DNA of 64,000 nt from JAAFHB01 sp038236995. Lineage in GTDB: Bacteria > Bacteroidota > Bacteroidia > Bacteroidales > Prolixibacteraceae. The stretch spans positions 1 through 64,000 of the forward strand of contig JBBRZE010000010.1 in the NCBI GenBank assembly GCA_038236995.1, written 5' to 3'. The notes beneath the pieces are model-generated. The model was not told where the DNA came from, searched no databases, and worked only from the letters and a program-made list of their open reading frames with translations. This document shows, piece by piece, positions 1 through 7,858 of this stretch. How positions within the stretch are numbered: position 1 is the first letter of the stretch; each line of letters begins with the position of its first letter. The position numbers and the translations under genes are program-made.

Positions 1-1
1 G

Positions 2-352
2 ACCATTCTAATTGGTCTTACTGTTGGCGCTTCTACACAGGCTTCAAATTTTCTTACCGTAAAATCTGTAGGAATATTTTTCCTGGGAGCTTTGGCTTTT
101 TCTATTGCAACAATCGGGGGAGTTGGTTTTGTGAAAATTCTTAATCTATTCCTTAAAGAAGGAAATAAGATTAATCCGCTGATTGGTAATGCAGGAGTCT
201 CTGCCGTTCCTGCCAGTGCACGTGTTTCGCAGGTTGTTGGTTTGTCGTACGATAAGACTAACCATTTGCTAATGCATGCCATGGGACCTAATGTTGCCGG
301 CGTAATCGGTAGTGCGGTTGCTGCAGGTGTATTGTTAAGCTTCCTGTATTAG
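2..352 (+). CDS. Na+-transporting decarboxylase beta subunit, 3' end (OadB family)
   Basis: This is the last 116 residues of a membrane protein whose start lies before the window. The reading frame is open from base 2, with hydrophobic segments and the family hallmark NPLIGNAGVSAVP followed by HAMGPNVAGVIGSAVAAG. These are the conserved C-terminal motifs of the beta subunit of oxaloacetate, methylmalonyl-CoA and glutaconyl-CoA decarboxylases. The family decarboxylates carboxybiotin in the inner membrane and couples this to Na+ export. The substrate cannot be told from the beta subunit alone, because the alpha and gamma subunits lie outside the window. A strong hairpin terminator follows at once, so this is the last gene of its operon. 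The family call is firm; the exact enzyme is not. Confidence 0.9.
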   Translation, partial: TILIGLTVGASTQASNFLTVKSVGIFFLGALAFSIATIGGVGFVKILNLFLKEGNKINPLIGNAGVSAVPASARVSQVVGLSYDKTNHLLMHAMGPNVAGVIGSAVAAGVLLSFLY

Positions 353-370
353 TTAAAATAAGAACTTTAA

Positions 371-408
371 AAAAGGCGATCCTTGAAAAAGGGTCGCCTT
401 TTTTTTAT
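371..408 (+). terminator. rho-independent terminator after the OadB-like gene
   Basis: A 10-bp stem (373-382 with 391-400, one G-T pair) has an 8-base loop and is followed by a run of eight T. It lies 18 bases after the stop codon. It also covers the upstream in-frame ATG at 383, which argues against that ATG as the start of the next gene. Confidence 0.9.
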
Positions 409-445
409 ACTTTCGACACCATTAAATCACTTAAAATTAAATGAA

Positions 446-1216
446 ATGAAAAATGTAATAATGCTATTCCTGGCATTGGCTGTTTCATTGGGCGTTATGG
501 CCCAATCGGATCAAAAAGCGGCGGAACAGAAGAAACTTAATGTTCTTGTATTTTCGAAAACAGCTGGTTACCGCCACACTTCAATTCCATCCGGAATTAA
601 AGCAATCACAACATTAGCTCAGCAAAAAGGGTGGGTAGTAACAGCCACCGAGGATGCAACCTTATTTACTGATGAATTTCTGGCCCGGTTTGATGTTTGC
701 GTATTTTTGAATCCAACCATGAAGGTGTTTGAAGAAGCACAGGAGAAAGCATTCGAAAGATTCATCAAAAGCGGTAAAGGGTTTGTCGGAATTCATGCTT
801 CTGCTGATTGCGAATACGACTGGAAATGGTATGGTGAACTGAATGGTGCATTCTTCAAGACGCATCCTCCCTATCAGTTAGCCACAATTATTATCGAAAA
901 TACCAACCATCCTGCAATGAAACCATTTGTTGGAATGAAAACCTTTACCATAGAGGACGAATGGTACTCATATAAAGAAAACCCACGCGGCAAAGTAACT
1001 GTATTAGCTACACTTGACGAATCGACAATTAAAAAACTACCCAAAGACGACACCTGGAAAATGGGAGATCACCCGATAATCTGGTATCACGAATTTGAAG
1101 GAGCACGTTCATTCTATACTGTTTTTGGTCATGGCGATACTTCATTCGAAAATGAGAAAGTTCAGCAACACCTTTTTTACGCTATTGAATGGGCAGGAAA
1201 GAGAATTGATTTGTAG
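446..1216 (+). CDS. secreted ThuA-domain protein
   Basis: The 256-residue product starts with a signal peptide (MKNVIMLFLALAVSLGVMAQ) and continues as a single ThuA-like, glutamine-amidotransferase-fold domain. Visible motifs are LNVLVFSKTAGYRHTSIPSG at the start of the domain, GKGFVGIHAS, a WYGELNGAFF stretch, DEWYSY, and HPIIWYHEFEGARSFYTVFG near the end. ThuA relatives occur in trehalose/disaccharide utilisation loci and are thought to act on keto-sugars, but the reaction is not settled. The 446 start is preferred over the in-frame ATG at 383 because that one falls inside the terminator and would put 21 residues ahead of the signal peptide. It is a separate transcription unit with its own terminator, beside the DUF1080/Gfo-Idh locus. 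Confidence 0.85.
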   Translation: MKNVIMLFLALAVSLGVMAQSDQKAAEQKKLNVLVFSKTAGYRHTSIPSGIKAITTLAQQKGWVVTATEDATLFTDEFLARFDVCVFLNPTMKVFEEAQEKAFERFIKSGKGFVGIHASADCEYDWKWYGELNGAFFKTHPPYQLATIIIENTNHPAMKPFVGMKTFTIEDEWYSYKENPRGKVTVLATLDESTIKKLPKDDTWKMGDHPIIWYHEFEGARSFYTVFGHGDTSFENEKVQQHLFYAIEWAGKRIDL

Positions 1217-1244
1217 GTTTTACCTAAATATTTCTTTATCAGTT

Positions 1245-1280
1245 CGTCTCAAAGGTTATCATGACCTTTGAGACGTTTTT
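1245..1280 (+). terminator. rho-independent terminator after the ThuA gene
   Basis: A perfect 12-bp stem (1245-1256 with 1264-1275) has a 7-base loop and is followed by five T. It lies 29 bases after the ThuA stop codon. Confidence 0.93.
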
Positions 1281-1304
1281 ATTTAAAAAATTAAAGGTTC
1301 CGTA

Positions 1305-1333
1305 TTGTTTCAGATTATATATTTATATATTTG
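1305..1333 (+). promoter_or_regulatory. Bacteroidota-type promoter of the DeoR/DUF1080 operon
   Basis: TATATTTG at 1326-1333 matches the Bacteroidota -7 element TAnnTTTG exactly. A TTG at 1305-1307 lies 18 bases upstream, close to the usual spacing of the -33 element. Transcription would begin near 1340, about 27 bases before the DeoR start codon. Confidence 0.7.
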
Positions 1334-1366
1334 ATACGAAATAAAATGAAACTAATTTTTCTGTAA

Positions 1367-2149
1367 ATGAGTTCATGCGTCGACCGTCGAATGTTTATCC
1401 TGAAAAAAATTGAGATGGAGGAACAGGTAAATGTTTCAGAACTTAGCCAGCGGTTTTTGGTCAGTGAAGTCACAATACGAAAGGACTTAAGGCATTTAGA
1501 AAAGAAAAATATCCTGATCAGATCTCGTGGTGGTGCAATGAAGCAAAGTTTGATCAATACCGATCTGTCAATTTACGACCGCCGTAAGCAAAATATTAAA
1601 CTTAAAGAAGCTATTGGTAAGGCTGCGGCTGTTTTAATAAGGGATGGCGAAACAATTTTGTTGGATACTGGGACTACCATCATGGAATTGGCCAAACATT
1701 TACCCAAAAAGATCGATATAACGGTGATCACTAATTCCGTGGATATAACATTCCGATTAGCTGAATATCCCAACATCCGGGTTATTATGCCTGGAGGCAT
1801 TTTGAGACGGAATTCTTTGGCGCTGGTGGGGGAGCAGGCGGCAGAATCATTAAGGAACTATTATTGTGATAAATATTTTCTTAGTGCAGATGGAATTGAT
1901 ATTCAAGGTGGAATTATGACGATGAATATTGAAGAGGCTTCGCTTGCAAAACTAAATATAAAGAATTCGAAAAAAGTGATTGTTCTTATTGATTCCTCAA
2001 AATTCCAACAAAAAGGAATTATGACAATTTCGCCACTTTCGGATATTGATATATTAATTACGGATAGTGGCGTATCAGATGAAATGGTCAATAAGATTAA
2101 ACAACTGGGCATTGAAGTCATAGTTGTAAGCAGTATCCAGCAATCGTAA
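1367..2149 (+). CDS. DeoR-family transcriptional regulator
   Basis: A 260-residue sugar-responsive repressor. Residues about 8-60 form the DeoR winged helix-turn-helix (RRMFILKKIEMEEQVNVSEL, then SEVTIRKDLRHLE and IRSRGGAM). Residues about 75-240 form the phosphosugar-sensing DeoR C-terminal domain, with the typical LLDTGTTIMELAKHL, VITNSVDI, VIMPGG and FLSADGID stretches and the ISPLSDIDILITDS region. Family members bind a phosphorylated sugar and release the operator. It is the first gene of an operon with the DUF1080 and Gfo/Idh genes 65 and 50 bases apart, so it most likely controls them and the NagB-like gene. The ATG at 1391 (MFILKKIE) is a possible later start. The effector is unknown. 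Confidence 0.9.
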   Translation: MSSCVDRRMFILKKIEMEEQVNVSELSQRFLVSEVTIRKDLRHLEKKNILIRSRGGAMKQSLINTDLSIYDRRKQNIKLKEAIGKAAAVLIRDGETILLDTGTTIMELAKHLPKKIDITVITNSVDITFRLAEYPNIRVIMPGGILRRNSLALVGEQAAESLRNYYCDKYFLSADGIDIQGGIMTMNIEEASLAKLNIKNSKKVIVLIDSSKFQQKGIMTISPLSDIDILITDSGVSDEMVNKIKQLGIEVIVVSSIQQS

Positions 2150-2214
2150 CACATTAACAAAATAGTAGCGTCGTATAATAGTCAGTTAAGTATGAATCTC
2201 AAAATTTCATTAAA

Positions 2215-2952
2215 ATGGAAAAAGTATCAAGGTCATTCTTTATTTTTGGTTTAGTTTTAATTTTATTCTTTTCTCAAAGTCAGGCTATTACCCGAGTTTC
2301 AACGAGTGGTGATCAGATGAAGAAGTCAAGTGGAACATCTTTACAGCAAGCCGATAATAGTCAATGGAGACAGTTGTTCAATGGAAAAGACCTGACTGGA
2401 TGGAAACATGTCGGCCCTGGGTCTCAATATGTTGAAGATGGCCTGATTAAGTCGAAAGGTGGAATGGGCTTACTCTATTGGACAAGTGAAAAATTTGGAA
2501 ATTGCACGATTCGTGTCGTTTTTAGAATGCGCGACACGAACAGTAACTCCGGCATTTTTATCAGAATTCCTATTGAGCCATATGAAGAATGGATGCCAGT
2601 ATTTTATGGCTACGAGGTTCAGATTGACAACAAACCTGAACTCTCTGATGAAGATGATTACCATTACACAGGTATGCTGTATTCATTGACAAAACCTTTA
2701 GCCAAACCAGGCAAACCAGGTCCGGAATGGAATACGATGGAAATAACGTTAGACGGACTAAGAACTATTGTTGTCCTGAATGGTGTAAAAGTGACCGATT
2801 TCAAGGAAGGAGATCCGGTACCACCTCGCAAATTTGACTTTGAACCTTATCACGGACCCCGGCCTGAATTCGGATATATTGGCGTGCAAAATCATGGGGA
2901 TAAGGATGTTGTATTCTTCAAAGAGGTTTCAGTTAAACCTATGAAAAAGTAG
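2215..2952 (+). CDS. secreted DUF1080 protein (3-keto-disaccharide hydrolase family)
   Basis: A 245-residue exported protein with an N-terminal hydrophobic signal (about residues 1-25), a short linker and one DUF1080 beta-sandwich. The family signature is easy to see: WRQLFNGKDLTGWKHVGPG, then GLIKSKGGMGLLYWTSEKFG, DTNSNSGIFIRIP, the YEVQIDN motif, TGMLY, EWNTMEITLDG, and FGYIGVQNHGD near the end. DUF1080 proteins have a concanavalin-like fold. Characterised members cleave glycosides whose sugar has been oxidised at C3. Its position next to a Gfo/Idh oxidoreductase, the enzyme family that makes such 3-keto-sugars, supports that role here. The actual substrate is not visible. Confidence 0.88.
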   Translation: MEKVSRSFFIFGLVLILFFSQSQAITRVSTSGDQMKKSSGTSLQQADNSQWRQLFNGKDLTGWKHVGPGSQYVEDGLIKSKGGMGLLYWTSEKFGNCTIRVVFRMRDTNSNSGIFIRIPIEPYEEWMPVFYGYEVQIDNKPELSDEDDYHYTGMLYSLTKPLAKPGKPGPEWNTMEITLDGLRTIVVLNGVKVTDFKEGDPVPPRKFDFEPYHGPRPEFGYIGVQNHGDKDVVFFKEVSVKPMKK

Positions 2953-3002
2953 GATCAATTATAGAAGGATAATTTTTAATTGGAACTTAAATTAGTTTTC
3001 AG

Positions 3003-4529
3003 ATGAAAAAAATTACTCAGGATACAACCAATTCAGACAATGTTACCCGCCGGAATTTTGTAAAAATAGCCACTTCCAGTGCGGCTGCGTTTACCATCGT
3101 TCCATGTTTTACAATAGGAGGCTTGGGACATGTTGCTCCAAGCGACAAGTTGCATATTGCAGCCATCGGATGTGGAGGAGAAGGTGCTGCTGATATCCAA
3201 ACCTTTATGAAGGCGCCTAAAAAGAACGTTGTGATATCATGCCTTTGTGATGTCGATGACCGTATGGCTGCCCCAAGAAGGAAGGAATATCCGAAGGCAC
3301 CATTTTACCACGATTGGCGAGAGATGTTCGATAAGGAAAGTAAGAATTTCGATGCTGTAACGGTTGCAATTCCCGATCACAATCATGCTATTGTTGGGTT
3401 GAGCGCTATGCAGTTAAACAAACACTTATACCTTCAAAAACCGTTGTCTCACGATATATATGAGACACGTATTTTAACACAGGCAGCAACAAAGTATAAA
3501 GTTGTAACCCAAATGGGCGACCAGGGTGCATCATGCGAAGGGATGCAAACATTACGCGAATGGCTGGAAGCCGGGTTGTTAGGCGAAATTGAAAAAGTAT
3601 ATTGCTGGACTGACCGTCCTGTATGGCCACAGGGAATCGCATGGCCAACTATACACCCTCCGGTTCCGAAAGAACTGAATTGGGATCTATGGCTTGGAAC
3701 CGCTAAAGAAACAGGATATGTTGAAAATCTGATCCCTTTTAACTGGCGTGGTTGGTGGCAGTTTGGGACTGGAGCCTTAGGTGATATGGGCTGCCATATC
3801 ATGGGGCCACCGTTCAAATTACTCAAACTTGGATATCCCATCGAAGTGTCAGGAAGCGCAAGTACTGTGTATAATGGAATATTCTCAGAAGCACAATACC
3901 CTGAAAGCGGACCAGTTTCAAGCTCTATTCAGTTTAAGTACAATCTGAAAAATGGCAAAAACCTTGACCTCTACTGGATGGATGGCGGGATTACACCCGA
4001 ACGTCCTAATGAATTAGATCCTGATGCGAATATGAATGAGATTCTCGGCGACTGGCCGGGATTAAATGATTATGAAGGTAGTACCTTGTTTGTAGGTACC
4101 AAAGGAAAAGCTGCATGTGGTTGGGGAGGCCGAAATCCAATATTGTTGCCACTATCGCTGAATAAGGACATCAATGTTCCCAAAAAATACCCAAGAGTAG
4201 AAGGAGATATGGACGGCCATTACTGGCAGTGGATTGATGCCTGTATTGCTGGATATGGAAACGCTGAAGTAAGCTCTCCTTTTGAAGGATATGCAGGACC
4301 ACTTACAGAAACTGTACTTATGGGTAATTTATTATTACGCAGTTTTAATATCCGTGAAAAAGTAAAAAGAAAAGATCCTGTTTATGGAGATATGGAAGCA
4401 TTCGTTTTCCCTGGCCGATACATCAAGTATAAATGGGACGGACCCAATATGCGAATAACTAATTTCGAACAAGCCAACCAATTTGTAAAAAGAGAATATA
4501 GAAAAGGATGGGGAGAATTGAAACTATAA
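3003..4529 (+). CDS. TAT-exported Gfo/Idh/MocA-family oxidoreductase
   Basis: A 508-residue NAD(P)-dependent sugar oxidoreductase. It carries a twin-arginine export signal (RRNFVKIATSSAAAF, residues 16-30). The Rossmann domain begins at residue 50 with AAIGCGGEG, and IPDHNH lies at 124-129. The usual EKP motif reads QKP (residues 145-147), keeping the catalytic lysine. The C-terminal part holds the Gfo/Idh beta-sheet domain, with WNWRGWWQFGTGALGDMGCH-like conservation (here NWRGWWQFGTGALGDMGCHI) typical of large Bacteroidota and Planctomycetes secreted members. Gfo/Idh enzymes oxidise or reduce hydroxyls of sugars, often at C3. Next to a DUF1080 hydrolase, it is a candidate glycoside 3-dehydrogenase. 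Substrate and cofactor recycling are unknown. Confidence 0.88.
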   Translation: MKKITQDTTNSDNVTRRNFVKIATSSAAAFTIVPCFTIGGLGHVAPSDKLHIAAIGCGGEGAADIQTFMKAPKKNVVISCLCDVDDRMAAPRRKEYPKAPFYHDWREMFDKESKNFDAVTVAIPDHNHAIVGLSAMQLNKHLYLQKPLSHDIYETRILTQAATKYKVVTQMGDQGASCEGMQTLREWLEAGLLGEIEKVYCWTDRPVWPQGIAWPTIHPPVPKELNWDLWLGTAKETGYVENLIPFNWRGWWQFGTGALGDMGCHIMGPPFKLLKLGYPIEVSGSASTVYNGIFSEAQYPESGPVSSSIQFKYNLKNGKNLDLYWMDGGITPERPNELDPDANMNEILGDWPGLNDYEGSTLFVGTKGKAACGWGGRNPILLPLSLNKDINVPKKYPRVEGDMDGHYWQWIDACIAGYGNAEVSSPFEGYAGPLTETVLMGNLLLRSFNIREKVKRKDPVYGDMEAFVFPGRYIKYKWDGPNMRITNFEQANQFVKREYRKGWGELKL

Positions 4530-4556
4530 TAGATAGTTGATTTACTGATTTTTAAA

Positions 4557-4596
4557 TTTTCAGGTAGTAATTGCGTTAATTATTACTACCTGAAAA
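4557..4596. repeat. perfect 15-bp inverted repeat (hairpin) between Gfo/Idh and NagB-like genes
   Basis: Bases 4557-4571 are exactly complementary to 4582-4596, with a 10-base loop. It begins 27 bases after the Gfo/Idh stop. There is no T run after the stem, so it is not a canonical terminator. It could attenuate transcription, protect the upstream mRNA, or bind a protein. Confidence 0.75.
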
Positions 4597-4651
4597 TAAA
4601 TTATCAGCTAAGAATTTGTTAGTCATAAGATGGAAATTTGAAATTTTCAGG

Positions 4652-5374
4652 ATGGAAAAAATAGTTTATGAGAATTATTCCGAATTGTCGTTGAAAACTG
4701 CTGAGCAGATTGCAGCAATTATTTTGGAAAAACCCGATGCATTGCTCTGCTTTCCGGCTGGAGATACTTCGGTAGGGACTTTTAATCACTTGATTGAATC
4801 GAATAAAGCCGGAAAAATTAGTTTTAAGCATTGTAAAATTGTAGGACTGGACGAATGGACCAATCTAGGGAAGATGAGAAGTGAAAATTGCTTCTCATTT
4901 TTGAAAAACCACCTGTTTGACCACATTGATTTTTCTCCTGAAAATCTTTGCTTTTTCGATGGTGAATCCGCTGATTTAGAACGGGAATGTCGTAAAACTG
5001 ATGAATTTATTAAAGAAAACGGGCCTATTGATGTGATGCTGCTAGGGGCTGGAATGAATGGCCATCTGGGATTAAATGAGCCTGGAACATCATTGGACAT
5101 TTATTCTCATATTGTTGAATTGGATGATGTTACGAAATTGGTTGGAAAAAAATACTTTACCAACGAAGTAAGTCTGACTGGCGGAATCTCTTTGGGAATT
5201 AAATATATCATGGAAGCTAAAACTGTGATTTTACAATTGAACGGTGGCAAAAAAGCTGGGGTCGTCAAGCAGTTAATTGAAAGTGAAATATCAACCGATT
5301 TTCCTGCTACGGTATTGAAATCGCATAAGAATGCATTTTTACTGTTAGATAAAGAGGCGTCCGTATATCTTTAA
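4652..5374 (+). CDS. glucosamine-6-phosphate deaminase-like protein (NagB/SuhB... NagB fold)
   Basis: A 240-residue cytoplasmic enzyme of the NagB/RpiA/6-phosphogluconolactonase fold. The phosphate-binding loop reads CFPAGDTSVGTFNHL, the acidic active-site loop VGLDEWTNLG, and the deaminase signature GAGMNGHLGLNEPGT, with the His and Glu of GlcN6P deaminases. The Asp of the E. coli loop is Asn, as in several Firmicutes enzymes. GlcN6P deaminase turns glucosamine-6-phosphate into fructose-6-phosphate and ammonia. At 240 residues it is at the short end of the family and quite divergent, so another amino- or keto-sugar phosphate is possible. The ATG at 4652 is preferred to an in-frame TTG at 4616. 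It is co-oriented with the DeoR/DUF1080/Gfo-Idh genes, 122 bases downstream, separated by a hairpin. Confidence 0.78.
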   Translation: MEKIVYENYSELSLKTAEQIAAIILEKPDALLCFPAGDTSVGTFNHLIESNKAGKISFKHCKIVGLDEWTNLGKMRSENCFSFLKNHLFDHIDFSPENLCFFDGESADLERECRKTDEFIKENGPIDVMLLGAGMNGHLGLNEPGTSLDIYSHIVELDDVTKLVGKKYFTNEVSLTGGISLGIKYIMEAKTVILQLNGGKKAGVVKQLIESEISTDFPATVLKSHKNAFLLLDKEASVYL

Positions 5375-5533
5375 CTGAGTTATTTGCTTGGAATTAGAAA
5401 TTGCCATTGATATTTGCATAGTTGTGTCCGACTTAAATAAAAGAAATTAGCTGAAATTCATGCTTTCATCGGATTTGAAACATGTTGGTAACTTTGCGTC
5501 AGGGGTTCCAAGTCTCAGATAATTATTGAAATA

Positions 5534-6595
5534 TTAGTCTTTAACCACCACTACAAATTCTCCCTTACTCTTCATTACTCCAAATGATTCGGGTTGCAAT
5601 CCATACTGGGAAGCGATTTCCAGAAACGATGCTTTTCCTTCTGGAGTAACTGCCACTAACAGGCCTCCGCTTGTCTGAGGATCACAAAACAAGTGCTTTT
5701 GCTCATCGCTCATAGGTGAAACTTTGTGGCCGTAGGAGTCGAAATTCCGAAATGTACCACCCGGAAAGGTTTTATGATCCATATAAAAGCCGATATTTTC
5801 GATTCTGGGAACTTTATTTGCATCAATTTTGGCGCTCAGGCCGCTACCTTCGCACATTTCAATCAGGTGACCCAATAAGCCAAACCCTGTAACATCGGTC
5901 ATCGCCTTTACACCAGTCAATTTTCCAAGATCTTTACCTATTGAATTGAAAGTTAGCATTAATTTGCGTGCAGTCTGCCGGTCTTCTTCTTTCAGAATAC
6001 CTTGCTTTTGTGCCGTCGATAAAATGCCTATGCCTAACGGTTTCGTTAGAAAAAGTTCACATTCTTCAGTCGCCGAGCAATTAAGCCTGATTTGATCTTT
6101 TTGTGCAATTCCTGTAACAGCCAATCCAAAAATAGGTTCCGGACCATCAATACTGTGACCTCCGGCAATTGCAATACCTGCTCTTGCACAAGCTTGCCTG
6201 GCTCCCTCGATAACCTGGCCTGCGATTTCTGCAGAGAGTTTATTGACGGGCCAGCAAAGGATAGCCACCGCCATCAATGGTGTTCCACCCATGGCGAAAA
6301 TATCGCTTATTGCATTTACAGAAGCAATGCCTCCGAAATCGTAAGGATCGTCAACAATTGGCATAAAGAAGTCTGTTGTCGAAATGATTACCTGATTATT
6401 GCCAATGTCGTAAACTGCGGCATCGTCGAGGGTGCTGTTACCAACCAGCAAAAATGGATCAGGAAATTCAGTTTTGCATTGTGCCAAAATAGCGTTTAAA
6501 ACTTTGGGAGATATTTTACATCCGCAACCGGCACCATGCGAGTATTGGGTGAGTTTAACAGGATTGCTTTCTGGCAAATTGTTGATATTGTTCAT
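5534..6595 (-). CDS. selD: selenide, water dikinase
   Basis: SelD makes selenophosphate from selenide and ATP, the selenium donor for tRNA 2-selenouridine and selenocysteine. The 353-residue product follows the E. coli enzyme closely: KLTQYSHGAGCGCKISPKVL holds the catalytic Cys/Lys (Cys, not Sec), followed by LLVGNSTLDDAAVYD, STTDFFMPIVDDPYDFG, NAISDIFAMGG, GGHSIDGPEPIFGLAVTG, MTDVTGFGLLGHL and LFCDPQTSGGLL. An upstream in-frame start at 6667 would overlap the selU stop by 26 bases and add 24 residues with no SelD counterpart, so 6595 is preferred. It lies 46 bases downstream of selU on the same strand, and the pairing points to 2-selenouridine synthesis. No selA or selB is in the window. 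Confidence 0.96.
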   Translation of the reverse strand: MNNINNLPESNPVKLTQYSHGAGCGCKISPKVLNAILAQCKTEFPDPFLLVGNSTLDDAAVYDIGNNQVIISTTDFFMPIVDDPYDFGGIASVNAISDIFAMGGTPLMAVAILCWPVNKLSAEIAGQVIEGARQACARAGIAIAGGHSIDGPEPIFGLAVTGIAQKDQIRLNCSATEECELFLTKPLGIGILSTAQKQGILKEEDRQTARKLMLTFNSIGKDLGKLTGVKAMTDVTGFGLLGHLIEMCEGSGLSAKIDANKVPRIENIGFYMDHKTFPGGTFRNFDSYGHKVSPMSDEQKHLFCDPQTSGGLLVAVTPEGKASFLEIASQYGLQPESFGVMKSKGEFVVVVKD

Positions 6596-6641
6596 TTTAT
6601 ATTTTTTATTACTTGTGTAATGAATTGTTAATGTATGATCC

Positions 6642-7664
6642 TTAAAATAGATGTTCCGTTTTTTCAAGAATTATAGCTGCATTAGTGGCTGCATTGCCAT
6701 TGGGAAGAATAATTTCAGTAAGCTTCCTTTTGAATTTATCGCGACTGTACTGATAAGTTTGATCGTAATACCCAAGCAGATTTTCTGCAACATTAGCCAG
6801 TTTTTTTTCGCGATAGCTTTGAAGAATTTCATTCATTAGTTCAATTCCCAATCGTTTTACAAGATTGATAATTGCATTTTCCATTAATTCTTCCGGAAGC
6901 GCACCATATTCAGTAACCAGTCGGTTAATCCGTTCACACTGCGGAACTTGGATCTCAATGCATTGGGCTTCATTCATTTCTGTCCACAACAGATCCGGCA
7001 GAAAAACCTTTCCAACTGTCTGACTTTCGCCTTCAATCCAAACCCTTTTTGCAAGGTCAAATTCAAAAAATTCATCGAAAATATTATTCTGAAATTGTTG
7101 GGTCGTGGGCTGTTGTTCCTGTCCAATTCCGCCAAAGGCAGAACCTCTATGGTTTGCAAGTCCTTCAAGATCAATTACCTGCTCCCCGCAAGCTTTCAAA
7201 TGGTAAAGTATTTCTGTTTTTCCACTTCCTGTATGTCCTTCGATTACTATTAAATGTGGAATATTTCCTATTTTTTCAAGAAAATAATTCCGATACGATT
7301 TATATCCGCCTTGCAAAATAAAACATTCAATTCCAACTCGTTCGAATAGCCAGGCCATGCTCTCTGAACGCATACCTCCACGCCAGCAATGTACAAGCAA
7401 TTTACCCGACGAAGCAATTTCGATAGCTTTACGCGCAAATAGTGCCATTTTGGGTCCGACAATTTCCAGCCCTTTTTCAATTGCCGGCTGTCGTCCTTTC
7501 TTTTTATATATTGTTCCGACGATTGCGCGTTCATCATCTTCAAAAATCGGTATATTGATTGCACCCGATATATGACCTTCGGCAAACTCTCCAGGTGACC
7601 TCACATCCACTATGGGAAGCGATTTTTTCAAGGTCAGAAATTCTTCAGCAATAAGAATTTGCAT
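6642..7664 (-). CDS. selU: tRNA 2-selenouridine synthase
   Basis: SelU (MnmH/YbbB) replaces sulfur with selenium in 2-thiouridine at the wobble position of tRNAs for Lys, Glu and Gln, using selenophosphate. The 340-residue protein has an N-terminal rhodanese domain (residues about 1-125) with VDVRSPGEFAEGHI and the catalytic Cys93 in HCWRGGMRS. A P-loop domain follows, with GHTGSGKT at residues 143-150 and the family motif LANHRGSAFGGIG just after. The length fits the family. It precedes selD, with a 46-base gap, so both are probably cotranscribed from a promoter near 7712. Confidence 0.95.
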   Translation of the reverse strand: MQILIAEEFLTLKKSLPIVDVRSPGEFAEGHISGAINIPIFEDDERAIVGTIYKKKGRQPAIEKGLEIVGPKMALFARKAIEIASSGKLLVHCWRGGMRSESMAWLFERVGIECFILQGGYKSYRNYFLEKIGNIPHLIVIEGHTGSGKTEILYHLKACGEQVIDLEGLANHRGSAFGGIGQEQQPTTQQFQNNIFDEFFEFDLAKRVWIEGESQTVGKVFLPDLLWTEMNEAQCIEIQVPQCERINRLVTEYGALPEELMENAIINLVKRLGIELMNEILQSYREKKLANVAENLLGYYDQTYQYSRDKFKRKLTEIILPNGNAATNAAIILEKTEHLF

Positions 7665-7704
7665 AATCAGTCTGTTGTAAAAAGTATTGTATAATTTGAC
7701 AGGC

Positions 7705-7712
7705 CAAAGATA
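7705..7712 (-). promoter_or_regulatory. candidate -7 element for selU-selD
   Basis: Read on the minus strand this is TATCTTTG, an exact TAnnTTTG match, 41 bases before the selU start codon. No good -33 TTG is present at the usual distance, so the support is one-sided. Confidence 0.45.
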
Positions 7713-7786
7713 TACAACGAATTCAAAAGCTTCCGCTTTTTTATCAACAGGATTTCAAATCAAATAAATGCGCATAAATTATTCAA

Positions 7787-7821
7787 TTGGTTATATCTTT
7801 AAGAAAATTTTAGTATATTTG
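7787..7821 (+). promoter_or_regulatory. candidate promoter of the hybrid histidine kinase gene
   Basis: TATATTTG at 7814-7821 is an exact TAnnTTTG match and is identical to the element before the DeoR gene. The nearest TTG (7787-7789) is 24 bases upstream, longer than usual. The element lies 38 bases before the kinase start codon. Confidence 0.5.
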
Positions 7822-7858
7822 AGAAACATACCTTTAGTCGACCAAAGTTCCTACCAAC

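Noticed and set aside
383..445. Upstream start codon for the first ThuA gene
   Set aside because: It falls within a rho-independent terminator and would place extra residues ahead of the signal peptide.
4652..5374. Loss of a catalytic Asp in the NagB-like protein
   Set aside because: Asn at that position also occurs in active deaminases of Firmicutes, so it is not evidence of inactivity.
6596..6667. Longer start for selD
   Set aside because: It would overlap the end of selU and adds residues with no counterpart in SelD proteins.
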